A stretch of 64,000 nucleotides of DNA. Source: Oscillospiraceae bacterium. Its GTDB lineage: Bacteria; Bacillota; Clostridia; Oscillospirales; CAG-272. The position numbers were made by a program, and so were the translations under genes. Positions 17,866 to 27,089 of this stretch are shown piece by piece. The notes under the pieces were generated by a model. It searched no databases, was not told the origin of the DNA, and saw nothing but the letters and a program-made list of their open reading frames with translations. Position 1 is the first letter of the stretch. The number at the start of each line of letters is the position of its first letter. The stretch is from contig SVST01000006.1 in NCBI GenBank assembly GCA_015064155.1, positions 1 to 64,000 of the forward strand, given 5' to 3'.

Positions 17866-18546
17866 ATGACCGAAAGCCCTTTGAAAGTGCTTTTTATCGG
17901 AAACAGTGCAACGTACGTCCATGAGATCCCACAAACCTTGAGCTTCCTTTCCACAGCAGCGGGCTTTCCGCTGACAAGTGCGATGCTGACAAAGGGCGGA
18001 TATGAGCTGGCACAGCATGCCGACGCAAGCACCGATCACGGAAAACGGGTATCGAAAGAAATTGCGCGCGGATATGACGTCGTTTTTCTGCAGGACAACG
18101 GAAACTGCATCACCACCGAGGAAAAACAAAAAAATACCGTTGCGGCATGCCAAACGCTCTCCCAAGTGATCCGTGCAACCAACGCACTCCCCTACATTTA
18201 TGTGCGTCCGCCGTACGGAAAGCCTTTGGGGTTGCTTTCACCGCTTGAACAATGCCGGCAATTTGATGCTCTTTTCTCCAACATTGCAGACGAGCAAAAG
18301 CTTCGATTGGCTTACGCAAACCGCGCGTTCGCTTCTGCGATCAAAAACACGGACTACCCCTTATGGGGACCCGACAACGCGCATACCTCTCCGCACGGTG
18401 CATATCTGATTGTTTGCGTGCTGTTTGCAACGCTCTTTCAAACCTCTGCGTCCGTGCTTGGTACAAACGGGATTCCAGAAAAAGACGCACGCGAGCTGCA
18501 ACGCATTGCCGATGAGATCGTATTGCAAGGCATCGTGCCTTGGTAA
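17866..18546 (+). CDS. SGNH/GDSL-family hydrolase
   Basis: 226 residues, no signal peptide. Block I is FIGNSATY (the expected GNS with the nucleophile Ser), an LQDNGN stretch is near the Asn block, and the C-terminal catalytic pair is in GPDNAHTSPHGAYL (Asp and His three residues apart). Typical SGNH esterases deacetylate sugars or lipids. Last gene of the operon. It is followed by a strong terminator at 18557. Confidence 0.75.
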   Translation: MTESPLKVLFIGNSATYVHEIPQTLSFLSTAAGFPLTSAMLTKGGYELAQHADASTDHGKRVSKEIARGYDVVFLQDNGNCITTEEKQKNTVAACQTLSQVIRATNALPYIYVRPPYGKPLGLLSPLEQCRQFDALFSNIADEQKLRLAYANRAFASAIKNTDYPLWGPDNAHTSPHGAYLIVCVLFATLFQTSASVLGTNGIPEKDARELQRIADEIVLQGIVPW

Positions 18547-18556
18547 ATAACAAAAG

Positions 18557-18604
18557 AACAGACCGTTTGTTTTTTGCTGACAGCAACCTCACAAACGGTC
18601 TGTT
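18557..18604 (+). terminator. Terminator of the MBL-gltX-glnS operon
   Basis: AACAGACCGTTTGT (18557-18570) and ACAAACGGTCTGTT (18591-18604) are perfect 14-base arms, followed by T residues. Confidence 0.85.
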
Positions 18605-18624
18605 TTATGCGATAGACTAAAAAA

Positions 18625-18647
18625 ACACACGCCGCGACGGCGTGTGT
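18625..18647. terminator. Bidirectional terminator ACACACGCCG...CGGCGTGTGT
   Basis: Ten-base arms around a 3-base loop, with A7 on one side and T7 on the other. It ends the minus-strand ABC ATPase gene and can back up the plus-strand operon. Confidence 0.88.
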
Positions 18648-18662
18648 TTTTTTATCATCATA

Positions 18663-19778
18663 TTAGTGCAGGATGCAACGCTCGGTGTCCTTATCGAAGA
18701 TGTGCATTCTGGACATATCGAAGCCGATCTTAATGGTGTCGCCTGCACGAGTGGTGGATCTGGAGGAAACGCGAGCAGTCAGCTTGCCCTCTTCACCAAC
18801 GTTGAGGTACAGATAAATCTCAGCACCCATAAGCTCGGTAACGTCAACGAATGCCTCCAAGGTAGCACCCTCGCACTTTGCAATGTTGATCTCGTCGTCG
18901 TGGATACACTCGGGACGAACGCCTGCAACAACTTCCTTGCCGATGTACTCAGCCAATGCCTCGTTGTTTGCCTTGTCCTCGGGAAGCTTCAAGGAGTTGC
19001 CCTCGTATACGAAGTATACACCGTCAGCTCTCTTCTCAAGCGCACCGTTGAGGAAGTTCATCTGAGGAGTTCCGATAAAGCCTGCAACGAAGATGTTTAC
19101 GGGCTCGTCGTACAGCTTCTGAGGAGTATCTACCTGCTGAATCAGACCGTCTTTCATAACAACGATTCTGGTTGCCATGGTCATAGCCTCGACCTGGTCG
19201 TGCGTTACGTATACGAAAGTGGTACCAACGCGGTTATGAAGCTTGGTAAGCTCGGTTCTCATTGCAGCACGGAGCTTTGCGTCCAAGTTGGAAAGCGGCT
19301 CGTCAAGCAAGAATACCTGAGGATCACGAACGATTGCACGTCCCAATGCTACACGCTGCTTCTGACCACCCGACAAAGCCTTCGGCTTACGGTCGAGCAA
19401 GTGAGTGATATCGAGGATACGCGCTGCGTCCTCAACCTTTTTCTTAATGGTTTCCTTCGGAACCTTGCTCAGCTTCAAGCCGAATGCCATGTTCTCAAAC
19501 ACGGACATGTGAGGATACAGAGCGTAGTTCTGGAACACCATCGCGATCTTACGGTCCTTCGGTGCTACGTCGTTAACCAAGCGGTCGCCGATAAACAGCT
19601 CACCCTCGGAGATTTCCTCCAAGCCTGCGATCATACGAAGAGTGGTAGACTTACCGCAACCGGAAGGTCCAACCAATACGAGAAACTCCTTGTCCTTTAC
19701 TTCAAGGTTAAAGTCGGATACCGCGGTAACACCGCCGGGATACTTCTTATAAATGTGTCTTAAGGATAAACTTGCCAT
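18663..19778 (-). CDS. Sugar ABC transporter ATPase (MsmK/UgpC/MalK type)
   Basis: I place the start at 19778 behind AGGAGG, giving 371 residues. Walker A GPSGCGKSTT, the signature LSGGQKQRVALGRAIVR, Walker B VFLLDEPLSNLD, and a C-terminal TOBE/OB domain (FIGTPQMNFLNG, EVVAGVRPE, LMGAEIYLYL) match the MalK family. No permease or binding protein gene is adjacent, so it is likely a shared ATPase that powers several sugar importers, as MsmK does in other Firmicutes. About 200 AT-rich bases with no gene precede it. Confidence 0.93.
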   Translation of the reverse strand: MASLSLRHIYKKYPGGVTAVSDFNLEVKDKEFLVLVGPSGCGKSTTLRMIAGLEEISEGELFIGDRLVNDVAPKDRKIAMVFQNYALYPHMSVFENMAFGLKLSKVPKETIKKKVEDAARILDITHLLDRKPKALSGGQKQRVALGRAIVRDPQVFLLDEPLSNLDAKLRAAMRTELTKLHNRVGTTFVYVTHDQVEAMTMATRIVVMKDGLIQQVDTPQKLYDEPVNIFVAGFIGTPQMNFLNGALEKRADGVYFVYEGNSLKLPEDKANNEALAEYIGKEVVAGVRPECIHDDEINIAKCEGATLEAFVDVTELMGAEIYLYLNVGEEGKLTARVSSRSTTRAGDTIKIGFDMSRMHIFDKDTERCILH

Positions 19779-19978
19779 TTTTGTAATCCTCCTATATACC
19801 GCCACGTTGGCTCTGTGGCATTATTATTCAACATACAATATTGTACCAAAAAACTTCGAAAAAAGATAGAGTTTATTTCCCCAAAATTAAACAATGTTTA
19901 TTGTGCATTTTGCACAGTAATTCGATTTTTTCAAATGAAATATCCCTTTTTTGATTTTTTGGTTTTAATTTATTAAAA

Positions 19979-22141
19979 TCACGCCTTTTGTTTGTTGCGC
20001 ATCGTAAGGGCAATCCGCTTTTTGGGAATGTCAACGCTCAGCACGCGAACCTTAACGATATCCCCCACCTTGACAACCTCGGACGGATGCTTGACGTATC
20101 GGTCACAAAGCTGGGAAATGTGAACCAAGCCGTCCTGATGCACACCGATATCGACAAACGCGCCGAAATCGATCACGTTTCGTACAGTTCCCGTCAGCTC
20201 CATTTCGGGCTTGAGATCCTCCAAGGAGAGAATGTCGTCGCGCAATACGGGAGGCGGTAAGGTATCACGGATATCGCGTCCCGGCTTTTCCAATTCGGAA
20301 ACGATATCCTGCAAGGTAGGCTCGCCCACGCCCAGCTTTTCGCTGACGGTACGGCTGCCCACCTTCTGTACCTTTGTACGCAAATCGCGCAGATTTCCGT
20401 CGGCTACGTCGGCTTTGCTGTATCCGAACATCTGCAAAAGCTCGGATGCCGCCGTGTAGGATTCGGGGTGAACACCCGTGTTGTCAAAGATCTCTTTTCC
20501 TCCGGGAACACGCAAAAATCCTGCCGCTTGCTCAAACGCCTTAGCACCGATACGCGGCACCTTGAGCAGTTGTGCGCGAGAGGTGAATTCTCCGTTTTCC
20601 TCGCGGTATTTGACAATATTCTTTGCAGAGGTAATATTGATACCCGAAATATAGGACAAAAGTGAATAAGACGCCGTATTGATATCGACACCGACCGCGT
20701 TAACACAATCCTCAACGACTCCGCCGAGTGCTTCGTCCAGACGCGCCTGCTTCATGTCGTGCTGATACTGCCCCACACCGATTCCCTTGGGATCGATCTT
20801 AATCAGCTCCGCCAAGGGATCCTGCAAGCGTCTTGCAATCGAAACCGCGCTGCGCTGCATCACGTCAAAGTCCGGGAACTCCTCTGCGGCAAGCTTGGAT
20901 GCCGAATAGATCGACGCACCCGCCTCGCTGACCACGATATACTTGACGTCCTCGGGAATTTCCTTGAGCAAGCCTGCGATAAAGATCTCGCTTTCCTTGG
21001 ATGCCGTACCGTTTCCGATGGCAATCACGTCCACCTTATGACGGGAAATCAAGCGTTTGAGGATCGATTTGCTCTTTTCGATCTCTTCACGGGGCTTCAC
21101 GGGATAGATAACTGCCGTGTCAACCACCTTTCCGGTTTTGTCAACCACCGCCAGCTTGCATCCGTGTGCATAGCCGGGGTCAAAGCCCAGTACGGTCTTG
21201 CCCTTCAAGGGGGATTGCATCAAAAGATGGCTCAGGTTATCGGCAAAGACCTTGATCGCACCCTCACTGGCATTATCGAAGATGTCGTTTCGAATCTCAC
21301 GCTCAATGGACGGCGCAATCAGACGGTCGTAGCTATCCAGAACAGCCGCCGAAACGTAAGGCTCTGCGGGGCTGTTGTTGGCAAGCAGCACCTCGGCAAA
21401 CAGATAGTTCAAAACGATCTCGGAGGCAACTGTGACTTCCACCTTCAAGAACTCTTCCTTTTCACCGCGATTGATTGCCAGCACACGGTGAGGAAGCACC
21501 TTTTTCAAGGGCTCGGAGTACTCGTAATACTGTGCATAGACCGAGTCCTCCTCCTTTGCCTGCTTGGAAGAAAGGAAGCCAAACTCAAAAGTCAAGCGGC
21601 GCAGCTCTTTGCGGAACTCTGCGTTATCCGAAACGTTCTCTGCAATGATATCCTTTGCGCCCTGCAATGCTTCTTCAACGCTCGCAACGCCCTTTTCTTC
21701 GTCGATATAAGCAGCGGCTTGCTCCTCGATAGACGGCTCGTAGGTCGGAAGCTGTGCATACAAAAGCTCTGCCAAGGGCTCCAGTCCCTTTTCTCTTGCC
21801 ACCGAAGCGCGGGTCTTGCGGTGTGGGCGGAACGGACGGTAGATATCATCCACCTCGGTGATGGTAACCGCCGCATCGATTGCCGCCTGAATCTCGGGGG
21901 TCATTTTTCCCTGCGCGGTAATCAGCTCGGACACCTCGGTCTTGCGCTTTTCGATATTACGCAAAAAGGTCAGCCGATCAAACAGATCACGCAAAACGTT
22001 ATCATCCAGACTTCCCGTAACCTCCTTCCGGTAACGGGCAATAAAAGGGATGGTGTTTCCCTCGTCGATCAACGCCACCGTTTTTTCGACCTGATCGACC
22101 TTTAAGGAAAATTCTTGTGCCAGGGTTTCGATAATATTCAT
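19979..22141 (-). CDS. Tex-family RNA-binding transcription accessory protein
   Basis: 720 residues, the usual Tex length. The N-terminal helical region starts LAQEFSLKVDQVEKTV. A YqgF-like domain begins near residue 335 (VLGFDPGYAHGCKLAVV), and helix-hairpin-helix parts (VDINTASYSLLSYISGI) follow around 480-560. The C-terminal S1 domain has GTVRNVIDFGAFVDIGVHQDGLVHISQL. Tex binds nucleic acid and affects transcription in other bacteria. The start ATG overlaps the stop of the pseudouridine synthase gene by 4 bases (ATGA). Confidence 0.95.
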   Translation of the reverse strand: MNIIETLAQEFSLKVDQVEKTVALIDEGNTIPFIARYRKEVTGSLDDNVLRDLFDRLTFLRNIEKRKTEVSELITAQGKMTPEIQAAIDAAVTITEVDDIYRPFRPHRKTRASVAREKGLEPLAELLYAQLPTYEPSIEEQAAAYIDEEKGVASVEEALQGAKDIIAENVSDNAEFRKELRRLTFEFGFLSSKQAKEEDSVYAQYYEYSEPLKKVLPHRVLAINRGEKEEFLKVEVTVASEIVLNYLFAEVLLANNSPAEPYVSAAVLDSYDRLIAPSIEREIRNDIFDNASEGAIKVFADNLSHLLMQSPLKGKTVLGFDPGYAHGCKLAVVDKTGKVVDTAVIYPVKPREEIEKSKSILKRLISRHKVDVIAIGNGTASKESEIFIAGLLKEIPEDVKYIVVSEAGASIYSASKLAAEEFPDFDVMQRSAVSIARRLQDPLAELIKIDPKGIGVGQYQHDMKQARLDEALGGVVEDCVNAVGVDINTASYSLLSYISGINITSAKNIVKYREENGEFTSRAQLLKVPRIGAKAFEQAAGFLRVPGGKEIFDNTGVHPESYTAASELLQMFGYSKADVADGNLRDLRTKVQKVGSRTVSEKLGVGEPTLQDIVSELEKPGRDIRDTLPPPVLRDDILSLEDLKPEMELTGTVRNVIDFGAFVDIGVHQDGLVHISQLCDRYVKHPSEVVKVGDIVKVRVLSVDIPKKRIALTMRNKQKA

Positions 22142-22863
22142 GTTTCGGGTTCGATTCCTTTCCGTATTTGTTGTAACGAGCCGATCTCCTCCTCGCTAAG
22201 CTCCCGCCACTCGCCGCGAGCAAGGCTCGCATCCAGCGCAAGAGTTCCGAATCGAAGACGCTCCAGATAGGTAATTTGATTGTGTACAGCCTCCATCATC
22301 AGCTTGATCTGATGATATTTCCCCTCGGTGACGGTAATCACGCCCTCGCGCTCGGAGGTCATTTCGACACGGCAAGGCTTGGTCAGATATCCGCCGATAT
22401 CCACACCGCGCTCAAGCTGTGCAAGATCCGAGGAGGATAAAGGAAATTTCACACGGAAGCCGTAGCTTTTGGAAACGTGGCTTTTGGGGGCAAGCAATTG
22501 ATGTGACAGAACACCGTCGTTCGTGATCAGCATCAAGCCAAGCGTATGCTTATCCAAGCGTCCGCACGGAAACACACCCATTTTGCGGTATTCGGGCGGC
22601 AACAGATCGGTGACCACGGGCTCTCCCCGTCCGTCCTCGGTTGCGCTGACGTATCCGTCGGGTTTATTGAGCATCAGGTAGACGAAGCGGCGGTATCGGA
22701 CGGGCAAGCCGCCGTAAACCACGCTGTCCCGTTCGGGATCGACCTGCACGTCGGTTTTCGTCATCACCTTGCCGTTCACCGTGATCTTTCCGAGCCTTGC
22801 CGCGCTTTTCGCCTCGGTTCGGCTGGCAAGCCCACACTCGGAAAGCAATTTATCCAGACGCAT
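22138..22863 (-). CDS. RsuA-family 16S rRNA pseudouridine synthase
   Basis: 241 residues. The N-terminal S4 domain is MRLDKLLSECGLASRTEAKSAARLGKITVNG. The catalytic Asp is in the GRLDKHTLGLML block, and YHQIKLMMEAV follows, as in RsuA/RluB. It modifies a uridine in rRNA, probably U516 of 16S rRNA, though RluB-type cannot be excluded. Translationally coupled to tex. Confidence 0.9.
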   Translation of the reverse strand: MRLDKLLSECGLASRTEAKSAARLGKITVNGKVMTKTDVQVDPERDSVVYGGLPVRYRRFVYLMLNKPDGYVSATEDGRGEPVVTDLLPPEYRKMGVFPCGRLDKHTLGLMLITNDGVLSHQLLAPKSHVSKSYGFRVKFPLSSSDLAQLERGVDIGGYLTKPCRVEMTSEREGVITVTEGKYHQIKLMMEAVHNQITYLERLRFGTLALDASLARGEWRELSEEEIGSLQQIRKGIEPET

Positions 22864-22900
22864 AACTCCTCCTATCGTTTCATGAAAAGCTTACATCTTT

Positions 22901-22929
22901 ATTATATCACAGTTTCCCTCTTTTGTAAA
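22901..22929 (-). promoter_or_regulatory. Promoter of rsuA-tex
   Basis: TTTACA (22929-22924), 17 bases, TATAAT (22906-22901) on the minus strand. Confidence 0.75.
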
Positions 22930-22941
22930 GAGCGTTTTTCC

Positions 22942-22986
22942 AAAAAAGGGACGGAGAGAATCGACTTTTCCGTCAAATCTCTCCGT
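22942..22986 (-). terminator. Terminator of mscL
   Basis: On the minus strand ACGGAGAG...CTCTCCGT arms are followed by CCC and six T residues. It sits just downstream of mscL and before the rsuA promoter. Confidence 0.75.
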
Positions 22987-22995
22987 TTTCCGTAT

Positions 22996-23622
22996 TTATT
23001 TCTTCAAGGATTCGCGAATATCGCGCAAAAGTGCCGATTGCTCGCGTACGTTTGCGTAGAACTCATCTCTTGCAGCCTTTTCAGCATCTGCCTCTGCCTT
23101 AGCAGCAGCCGCCTTTGCATCGTCGGCAGCCTTCTTCTGGGCAGCCTCTGCCTCCGCCTTTGCAAGCTCCTTGGCATTGAGCTTGCGCTCGGTCTTGCGA
23201 ATAAGGCGAACCGCAAAGAACACACTGAACGCGATAATCAGGAAATCAACAATGGTCTGCAGCCAAAGACCGTACTGAATCGAAATCTTTGCTACCTCAA
23301 CCGCGCCCTCGGCATCCAAAACCTCCGGCTTGAGAACGTATTCCCATTCATCAATACTAACGCCGCTGGTGAAGTTTGTTACAAAAGGCGTGATAATGTA
23401 TTTTACCAAGCCCGTAACGATCGCGTTGAACGCCGTGGAAATGACCACCGCAACTGCCAAATCAAGCACGTTGCCCTTGGTGATAAACTTCTTAAAATCG
23501 GTAAAGAATCCGACGTGCTCCTGCTTGAGAAGCTCCTTTTGACGCTTGCGCATGGCACGCTTTTCTTCTTTCGTTGCCTTCTTGATGCGTTGATCAAGAA
23601 CCTTTTTGTCTTCCATACTCAT
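22996..23622 (-). CDS. mscL: Large-conductance mechanosensitive channel with long charged tails
   Basis: 208 residues from the ATG at 23622 behind GGAGGT. An ATG two codons further in is also possible. The core is typical MscL: FKKFITKGNVLDLAVAVVISTAF, then AIVTGLVKYIITPFV (first helix and pore), and a second helix GLWLQTIVDFLIIAFSVFFAVRL. Two things are unusual. About 40 charged residues precede the first helix, where canonical MscL has about ten. The C-terminal tail is an Ala/Lys/Glu-rich helix of about 65 residues, longer than the usual pentameric bundle. It protects cells from osmotic downshock. Monocistronic, with its own promoter and terminator. Confidence 0.92.
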   Translation of the reverse strand: MSMEDKKVLDQRIKKATKEEKRAMRKRQKELLKQEHVGFFTDFKKFITKGNVLDLAVAVVISTAFNAIVTGLVKYIITPFVTNFTSGVSIDEWEYVLKPEVLDAEGAVEVAKISIQYGLWLQTIVDFLIIAFSVFFAVRLIRKTERKLNAKELAKAEAEAAQKKAADDAKAAAAKAEADAEKAARDEFYANVREQSALLRDIRESLKK

Positions 23623-23648
23623 AGGTACCTCCATTTTGATTTGACTGC

Positions 23649-23677
23649 ATCATATCACATTTTTTCAATTTTGTCAA
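23649..23677 (-). promoter_or_regulatory. Promoter of mscL
   Basis: TTGACA (23677-23672), 17 bases, TATGAT (23654-23649) on the minus strand. Confidence 0.75.
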
Positions 23678-23714
23678 GACTTATTTCGACAATTACAGAA
23701 ATTGTAAGCAATCC

Positions 23715-25016
23715 TTACAGATCGTTTCGGCAAATATCCGCAAAGCTCTCGCGGCGAACCGCCAAGCGATCCTCGCCATCGCGAAGCATCACAATCGGCG
23801 GTCTTGGAATCCGATTGTAATTGGATGCCATCGAATAGTTATACGCTCCCGTTGTCAGCACGGCAAGAAGATCTCCCCGATGCGTATCGTTGGGAAGCTC
23901 AACGTTTTCCTGCAAAAGGTCGCCACTCTCACAGCATCTGCCTGCCACAGTTGCGCGGAACGTCTTGCCCGTATCATTTGCACGGTTTGCAAGAAGCACG
24001 GTATAAGACGAGCCGTATAGCGCATAACGGGGATTGTCGGTCATACCGCCGTCCACCGAAACGTAATTTTTATATCCGGGGATGCGTTTTACGGTGCCGA
24101 CCGTATACAAGGTGAGTGCCGCATCGGCAACGATACTGCGTCCCGGCTCCATCCGAACCGCGGGAAGCTCCAGCCCCAGTGCCTTGCACTGCGCAACAAC
24201 CGCTGCGCCCACCGTTCTGATATTCTCTGCAATATCGATCTCGGGGTCGCTGTCAAGGTAGCGCACACCGTAGCCGCCGCCAAGATCGAGTTCGCGTAAA
24301 ACAAAGCCGTACTTTTCCTTCATTTTTGCGGCAAAATTCAGCATAATTGCCGCCGCACGCAAGAAAACGTCCGAATCGAACACCTGCGAGCCAACGTGGC
24401 AATGAAAGCCCACGAGATCCAGTGCCGACAAGCTCTGCGCGTAAACCGTCATCTCCTCTGCTTGTCCCGTTTCGATTGCCGAGCCAAACTTGGAATCCAC
24501 CTTACCCGTTGCAACCGCCGCATAGGTGTGCGGATCGATGCCGGGAGTCAGGCGCAGTAAAATCTTTTGTCTGATGCCCTTTTCCGAAGCAATCGCCTCA
24601 ATGGCATCCAGCTCCTCGCGGTTATCCACCACAAAGTAGCCGATTCCGTTTTCCATTGCGTAGGCAATATCCGCATCGGTTTTGTTATTGCTGTGAAAGT
24701 AAGCCTTTTCCAAAGGGAATCCCGCTGAAAGTGCGGTATAGATCTCCCCCGAAGAAACAACGTCTACCCCCATGCCCTCGTCCTTCATAATCCGATACAT
24801 GGCACGGAAGGATGCCGCTTTTCCGGCATACAGCGCGCAAGCCTTGTCACCAAAAGCCTCGTGCAAGGCGGCTTGGTAGGTACGGCAGCGAGCACGGATA
24901 CGGTCCTCATCGAACACGTACAATGGAGTCCCGTATTTTTCGGCAAGCTCTACCGTATCGCGTCCGCCGATGCAAAGGTGTCCTTTTTCGTTCACCGAAA
25001 GATTTTCGCAAATCAT
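23715..25016 (-). CDS. lysA: Diaminopimelate decarboxylase
   Basis: 433 residues. The PLP lysine is in LYAGKAASF, GVDVVSSGE is the following conserved block, HVGSQVFD and DLGGGYGV bind the cofactor phosphate, and RCCESGD carries the active-site cysteine near the C-terminus. It makes lysine from meso-diaminopimelate. It is the last gene of dapA-dapB-lysA, 32 bases past dapB, and is controlled by the lysine riboswitch upstream of dapA. Confidence 0.97.
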   Translation of the reverse strand: MICENLSVNEKGHLCIGGRDTVELAEKYGTPLYVFDEDRIRARCRTYQAALHEAFGDKACALYAGKAASFRAMYRIMKDEGMGVDVVSSGEIYTALSAGFPLEKAYFHSNNKTDADIAYAMENGIGYFVVDNREELDAIEAIASEKGIRQKILLRLTPGIDPHTYAAVATGKVDSKFGSAIETGQAEEMTVYAQSLSALDLVGFHCHVGSQVFDSDVFLRAAAIMLNFAAKMKEKYGFVLRELDLGGGYGVRYLDSDPEIDIAENIRTVGAAVVAQCKALGLELPAVRMEPGRSIVADAALTLYTVGTVKRIPGYKNYVSVDGGMTDNPRYALYGSSYTVLLANRANDTGKTFRATVAGRCCESGDLLQENVELPNDTHRGDLLAVLTTGAYNYSMASNYNRIPRPPIVMLRDGEDRLAVRRESFADICRNDL

Positions 25017-25048
25017 AGTCTTTCCTCTGTTCCAAATCCAAGCCGTAC

Positions 25049-25798
25049 TTACTCGGCTTCGATCATACTTTTCATATCGTACATTCCCGCAGGCTTCCCT
25101 ACGAGAAATTCCGCAGCCGCCATAGCCCCCTCGGCAAACAGCGCGCGGCTATGTGCCTCGTGCTTCAGGGTAATGGTCTGCGTGTCGGTTCCCACAATCA
25201 CCTCATGCTCTCCGATGATATTTCCCATGCGGATGGCATGCACACCGATCTCATCAACCTCGCGCTTTGCCTGCCCCTGTCTTCCGAACACGAGCTGTGC
25301 CTTGGTGCGAATCTCGCGAATCGCATTCGCCAGAAGCAGTGCCGTTCCGCTGGGAGCGTCCAGCTTGCGGTTGTGGTGTTTTTCGATAATCTCAATATCG
25401 GCATCGGGAAAGGTCTTTGCCGTCGTTTTGGCAAGCTCTACCAAAAGCGCAATTCCAAGCGACATATTTGCCGAACGGAAAATGGCAATCTTTTTTGATG
25501 CCTCGTCGATCTCGGCAAGCTCCGCGTCGGTGTGACCCGTCGTAGCGATAACTGCGGGGATCCCTTTTTCGGTTGCATACTTGAGCAAAGCACCCGTTGC
25601 GGTGTGATGCGAAAAATCAATGATACAATCGGGGTTTTCTTCTACGTCATTCCAATCGGTATAGGTGCGAAATTCGCGCGTATCCATGGGAACCACGTCG
25701 ATTCCCGCCACTGGAACCGCACCGCGCACCCCCTGCAGAGCCATGCCCGCAACCTCGCGTCCCATGCGGCCTCCGACACCGCTGATTAAGATCTTCAT
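25049..25798 (-). CDS. dapB: 4-hydroxy-tetrahydrodipicolinate reductase
   Basis: I choose the ATG at 25798 behind GAGGAGG, giving 249 residues. The Rossmann loop is GVGGRMGREV, and the EKHHNRKLDAPSGTA block carries the catalytic His and Lys. It reduces the DapA product with NAD(P)H. It starts 11 bases after the dapA stop. Confidence 0.97.
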   Translation of the reverse strand: MKILISGVGGRMGREVAGMALQGVRGAVPVAGIDVVPMDTREFRTYTDWNDVEENPDCIIDFSHHTATGALLKYATEKGIPAVIATTGHTDAELAEIDEASKKIAIFRSANMSLGIALLVELAKTTAKTFPDADIEIIEKHHNRKLDAPSGTALLLANAIREIRTKAQLVFGRQGQAKREVDEIGVHAIRMGNIIGEHEVIVGTDTQTITLKHEAHSRALFAEGAMAAAEFLVGKPAGMYDMKSMIEAE

Positions 25799-25809
25799 CT
25801 GTTTCCTCC

Positions 25810-26700
25810 TCAAACCGACAAGCCCTGCTCACGCATGAGAGAGAGCAGCTTTGCCTCGTGATCGGCTTCCATCTTGGTCAAGGGCAAGCGAACACTGTTT
25901 TCGCAGAAGCCCATTGCCGCCATAGCCGCCTTGACGGGAATCGGATTGACCTCGCAGAACAGTGCGTTGACAAGAGGCAACAGATCAAGCTGCATCTTCA
26001 GGCTTCCCTCAATATCACCGTTGAGGAATTTGTGACACATCTCGGACGTTGCGCGCGGCAACGGGTTGGAAAGAACCGAAATAACGCCCTTACCGCCAAG
26101 GGAAAGAATCGGAACGATCTGGTCGTCGTTGCCCGAATAGATATCCAGCTTTCCGCGCGTGAGTGCGGCAAGCTCTGCAATCTGGGAAATATTGCCCGAA
26201 GCCTCCTTGATTGCCACGATATTGGGATGCTCCGCCAAAATTGCAGCGGTCTGCGGCAAAATGTTACATCCCGTGCGCGACGGTACGTTGTAAAGGATAA
26301 TGGGAAGATCGCAAGCGTCGGCAACTGCCAAGAACGACGCAATCAATCCCTTCTGCGTTGCTTTATTGTAATAAGGCGTTACCAAAAGAAGCGCGTCCGC
26401 ACCTGCCTCGCAAGCAAATTTGGACAAATCAATCGCATAGGCGGTGTCGTTCGAGCCGGTACCCGCAATCACGGGAACTCTTCCGTTCACGGTTTTTACG
26501 GCAAAGCTGATGGCATCGCGATGCTCCTCGTCGGTCAAGGTAGACGCTTCGCCCGTGGTGCCGCAGACGACGATCGCGTCGATCCCCTCGGAGATCTGCC
26601 ATTCGATCAATTTACCGAATTTTTCAAAATCAATCCCTCCGTTCTCAAACAAGGGGGTAACGATTGCGGTAGCCGCACCTGTAAAAATGGTCTTCTTCAT
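25810..26700 (-). CDS. dapA: 4-hydroxy-tetrahydrodipicolinate synthase
   Basis: 296 residues, the usual length. GTTGEASTL, the Schiff-base lysine in VAIKEASGN and the tyrosine in LYNVPSRTGCN are present. It condenses pyruvate and aspartate semialdehyde, the committed step to diaminopimelate and lysine. First gene of the riboswitch-controlled operon. Confidence 0.98.
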   Translation of the reverse strand: MKKTIFTGAATAIVTPLFENGGIDFEKFGKLIEWQISEGIDAIVVCGTTGEASTLTDEEHRDAISFAVKTVNGRVPVIAGTGSNDTAYAIDLSKFACEAGADALLLVTPYYNKATQKGLIASFLAVADACDLPIILYNVPSRTGCNILPQTAAILAEHPNIVAIKEASGNISQIAELAALTRGKLDIYSGNDDQIVPILSLGGKGVISVLSNPLPRATSEMCHKFLNGDIEGSLKMQLDLLPLVNALFCEVNPIPVKAAMAAMGFCENSVRLPLTKMEADHEAKLLSLMREQGLSV

Positions 26701-26739
26701 GTCTTTTTCCTCTCTTTTCTTTCATCTCACAAACTCCGC

Positions 26740-26777
26740 AAAAAAAGCAGAGCATGCCGCGAAAAGCACTACTCTGC
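26740..26777 (-). terminator. Expression-platform terminator of the lysine riboswitch
   Basis: On the minus strand GCAGAGTAGTGC...GCATGCTCTGC form a hairpin followed by seven T residues, about 40 bases before the dapA start codon. Confidence 0.85.
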
Positions 26778-26826
26778 CCAATCAGACACCGCCGACAAAA
26801 AACGGTGACTCCTATGAACACGGGTG

Positions 26827-26986
26827 GATAGCTCTCCGCATAACTGCGACAACAATACGGATCTTATCCGCACTGCCAGGATCCGAGGGATCAGCCCGGT
26901 CCTTCGGCACTCGAACCTTTCTCCGCCGCAACGCTCCGACCCGAGCTTTGACACGGCAGATACTCATTTCTAAGTGCGCCTCTATC
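26827..26986 (-). promoter_or_regulatory. Lysine riboswitch (L box)
   Basis: Read on the minus strand the segment starts GATAGAGGCGC and AGAAATGAGTA, contains GGAGAAAGG, GTGCCGAAGG, CTGGCAGTG and GGAGAGCTATC, which closes helix P1 with the opening GATAG. These are the conserved parts of the L-box aptamer. Lysine binding should favour the terminator at 26740 and shut off dapA-dapB-lysA. Confidence 0.93.
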
Positions 26987-26994
26987 TTTTCGTC

Positions 26995-27023
26995 AGTATA
27001 CCACATTTCTCTTGCTTTGTCAA
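26995..27023 (-). promoter_or_regulatory. Promoter of the dapA-dapB-lysA operon
   Basis: TTGACA (27023-27018), 17 bases, TATACT (27000-26995) on the minus strand, just upstream of the aptamer. Confidence 0.85.
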
Positions 27024-27061
27024 TGCTTTTGAGAAAATATTTAAAAAATGCGAAAAAAGAC

Positions 27062-27089
27062 TTGACTTTACCCGAAAATCGTGTATTAT
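27062..27089 (+). promoter_or_regulatory. Promoter of the small membrane protein gene
   Basis: TTGACT (27062-27067), 16 bases, TATTAT (27084-27089). Confidence 0.6.
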
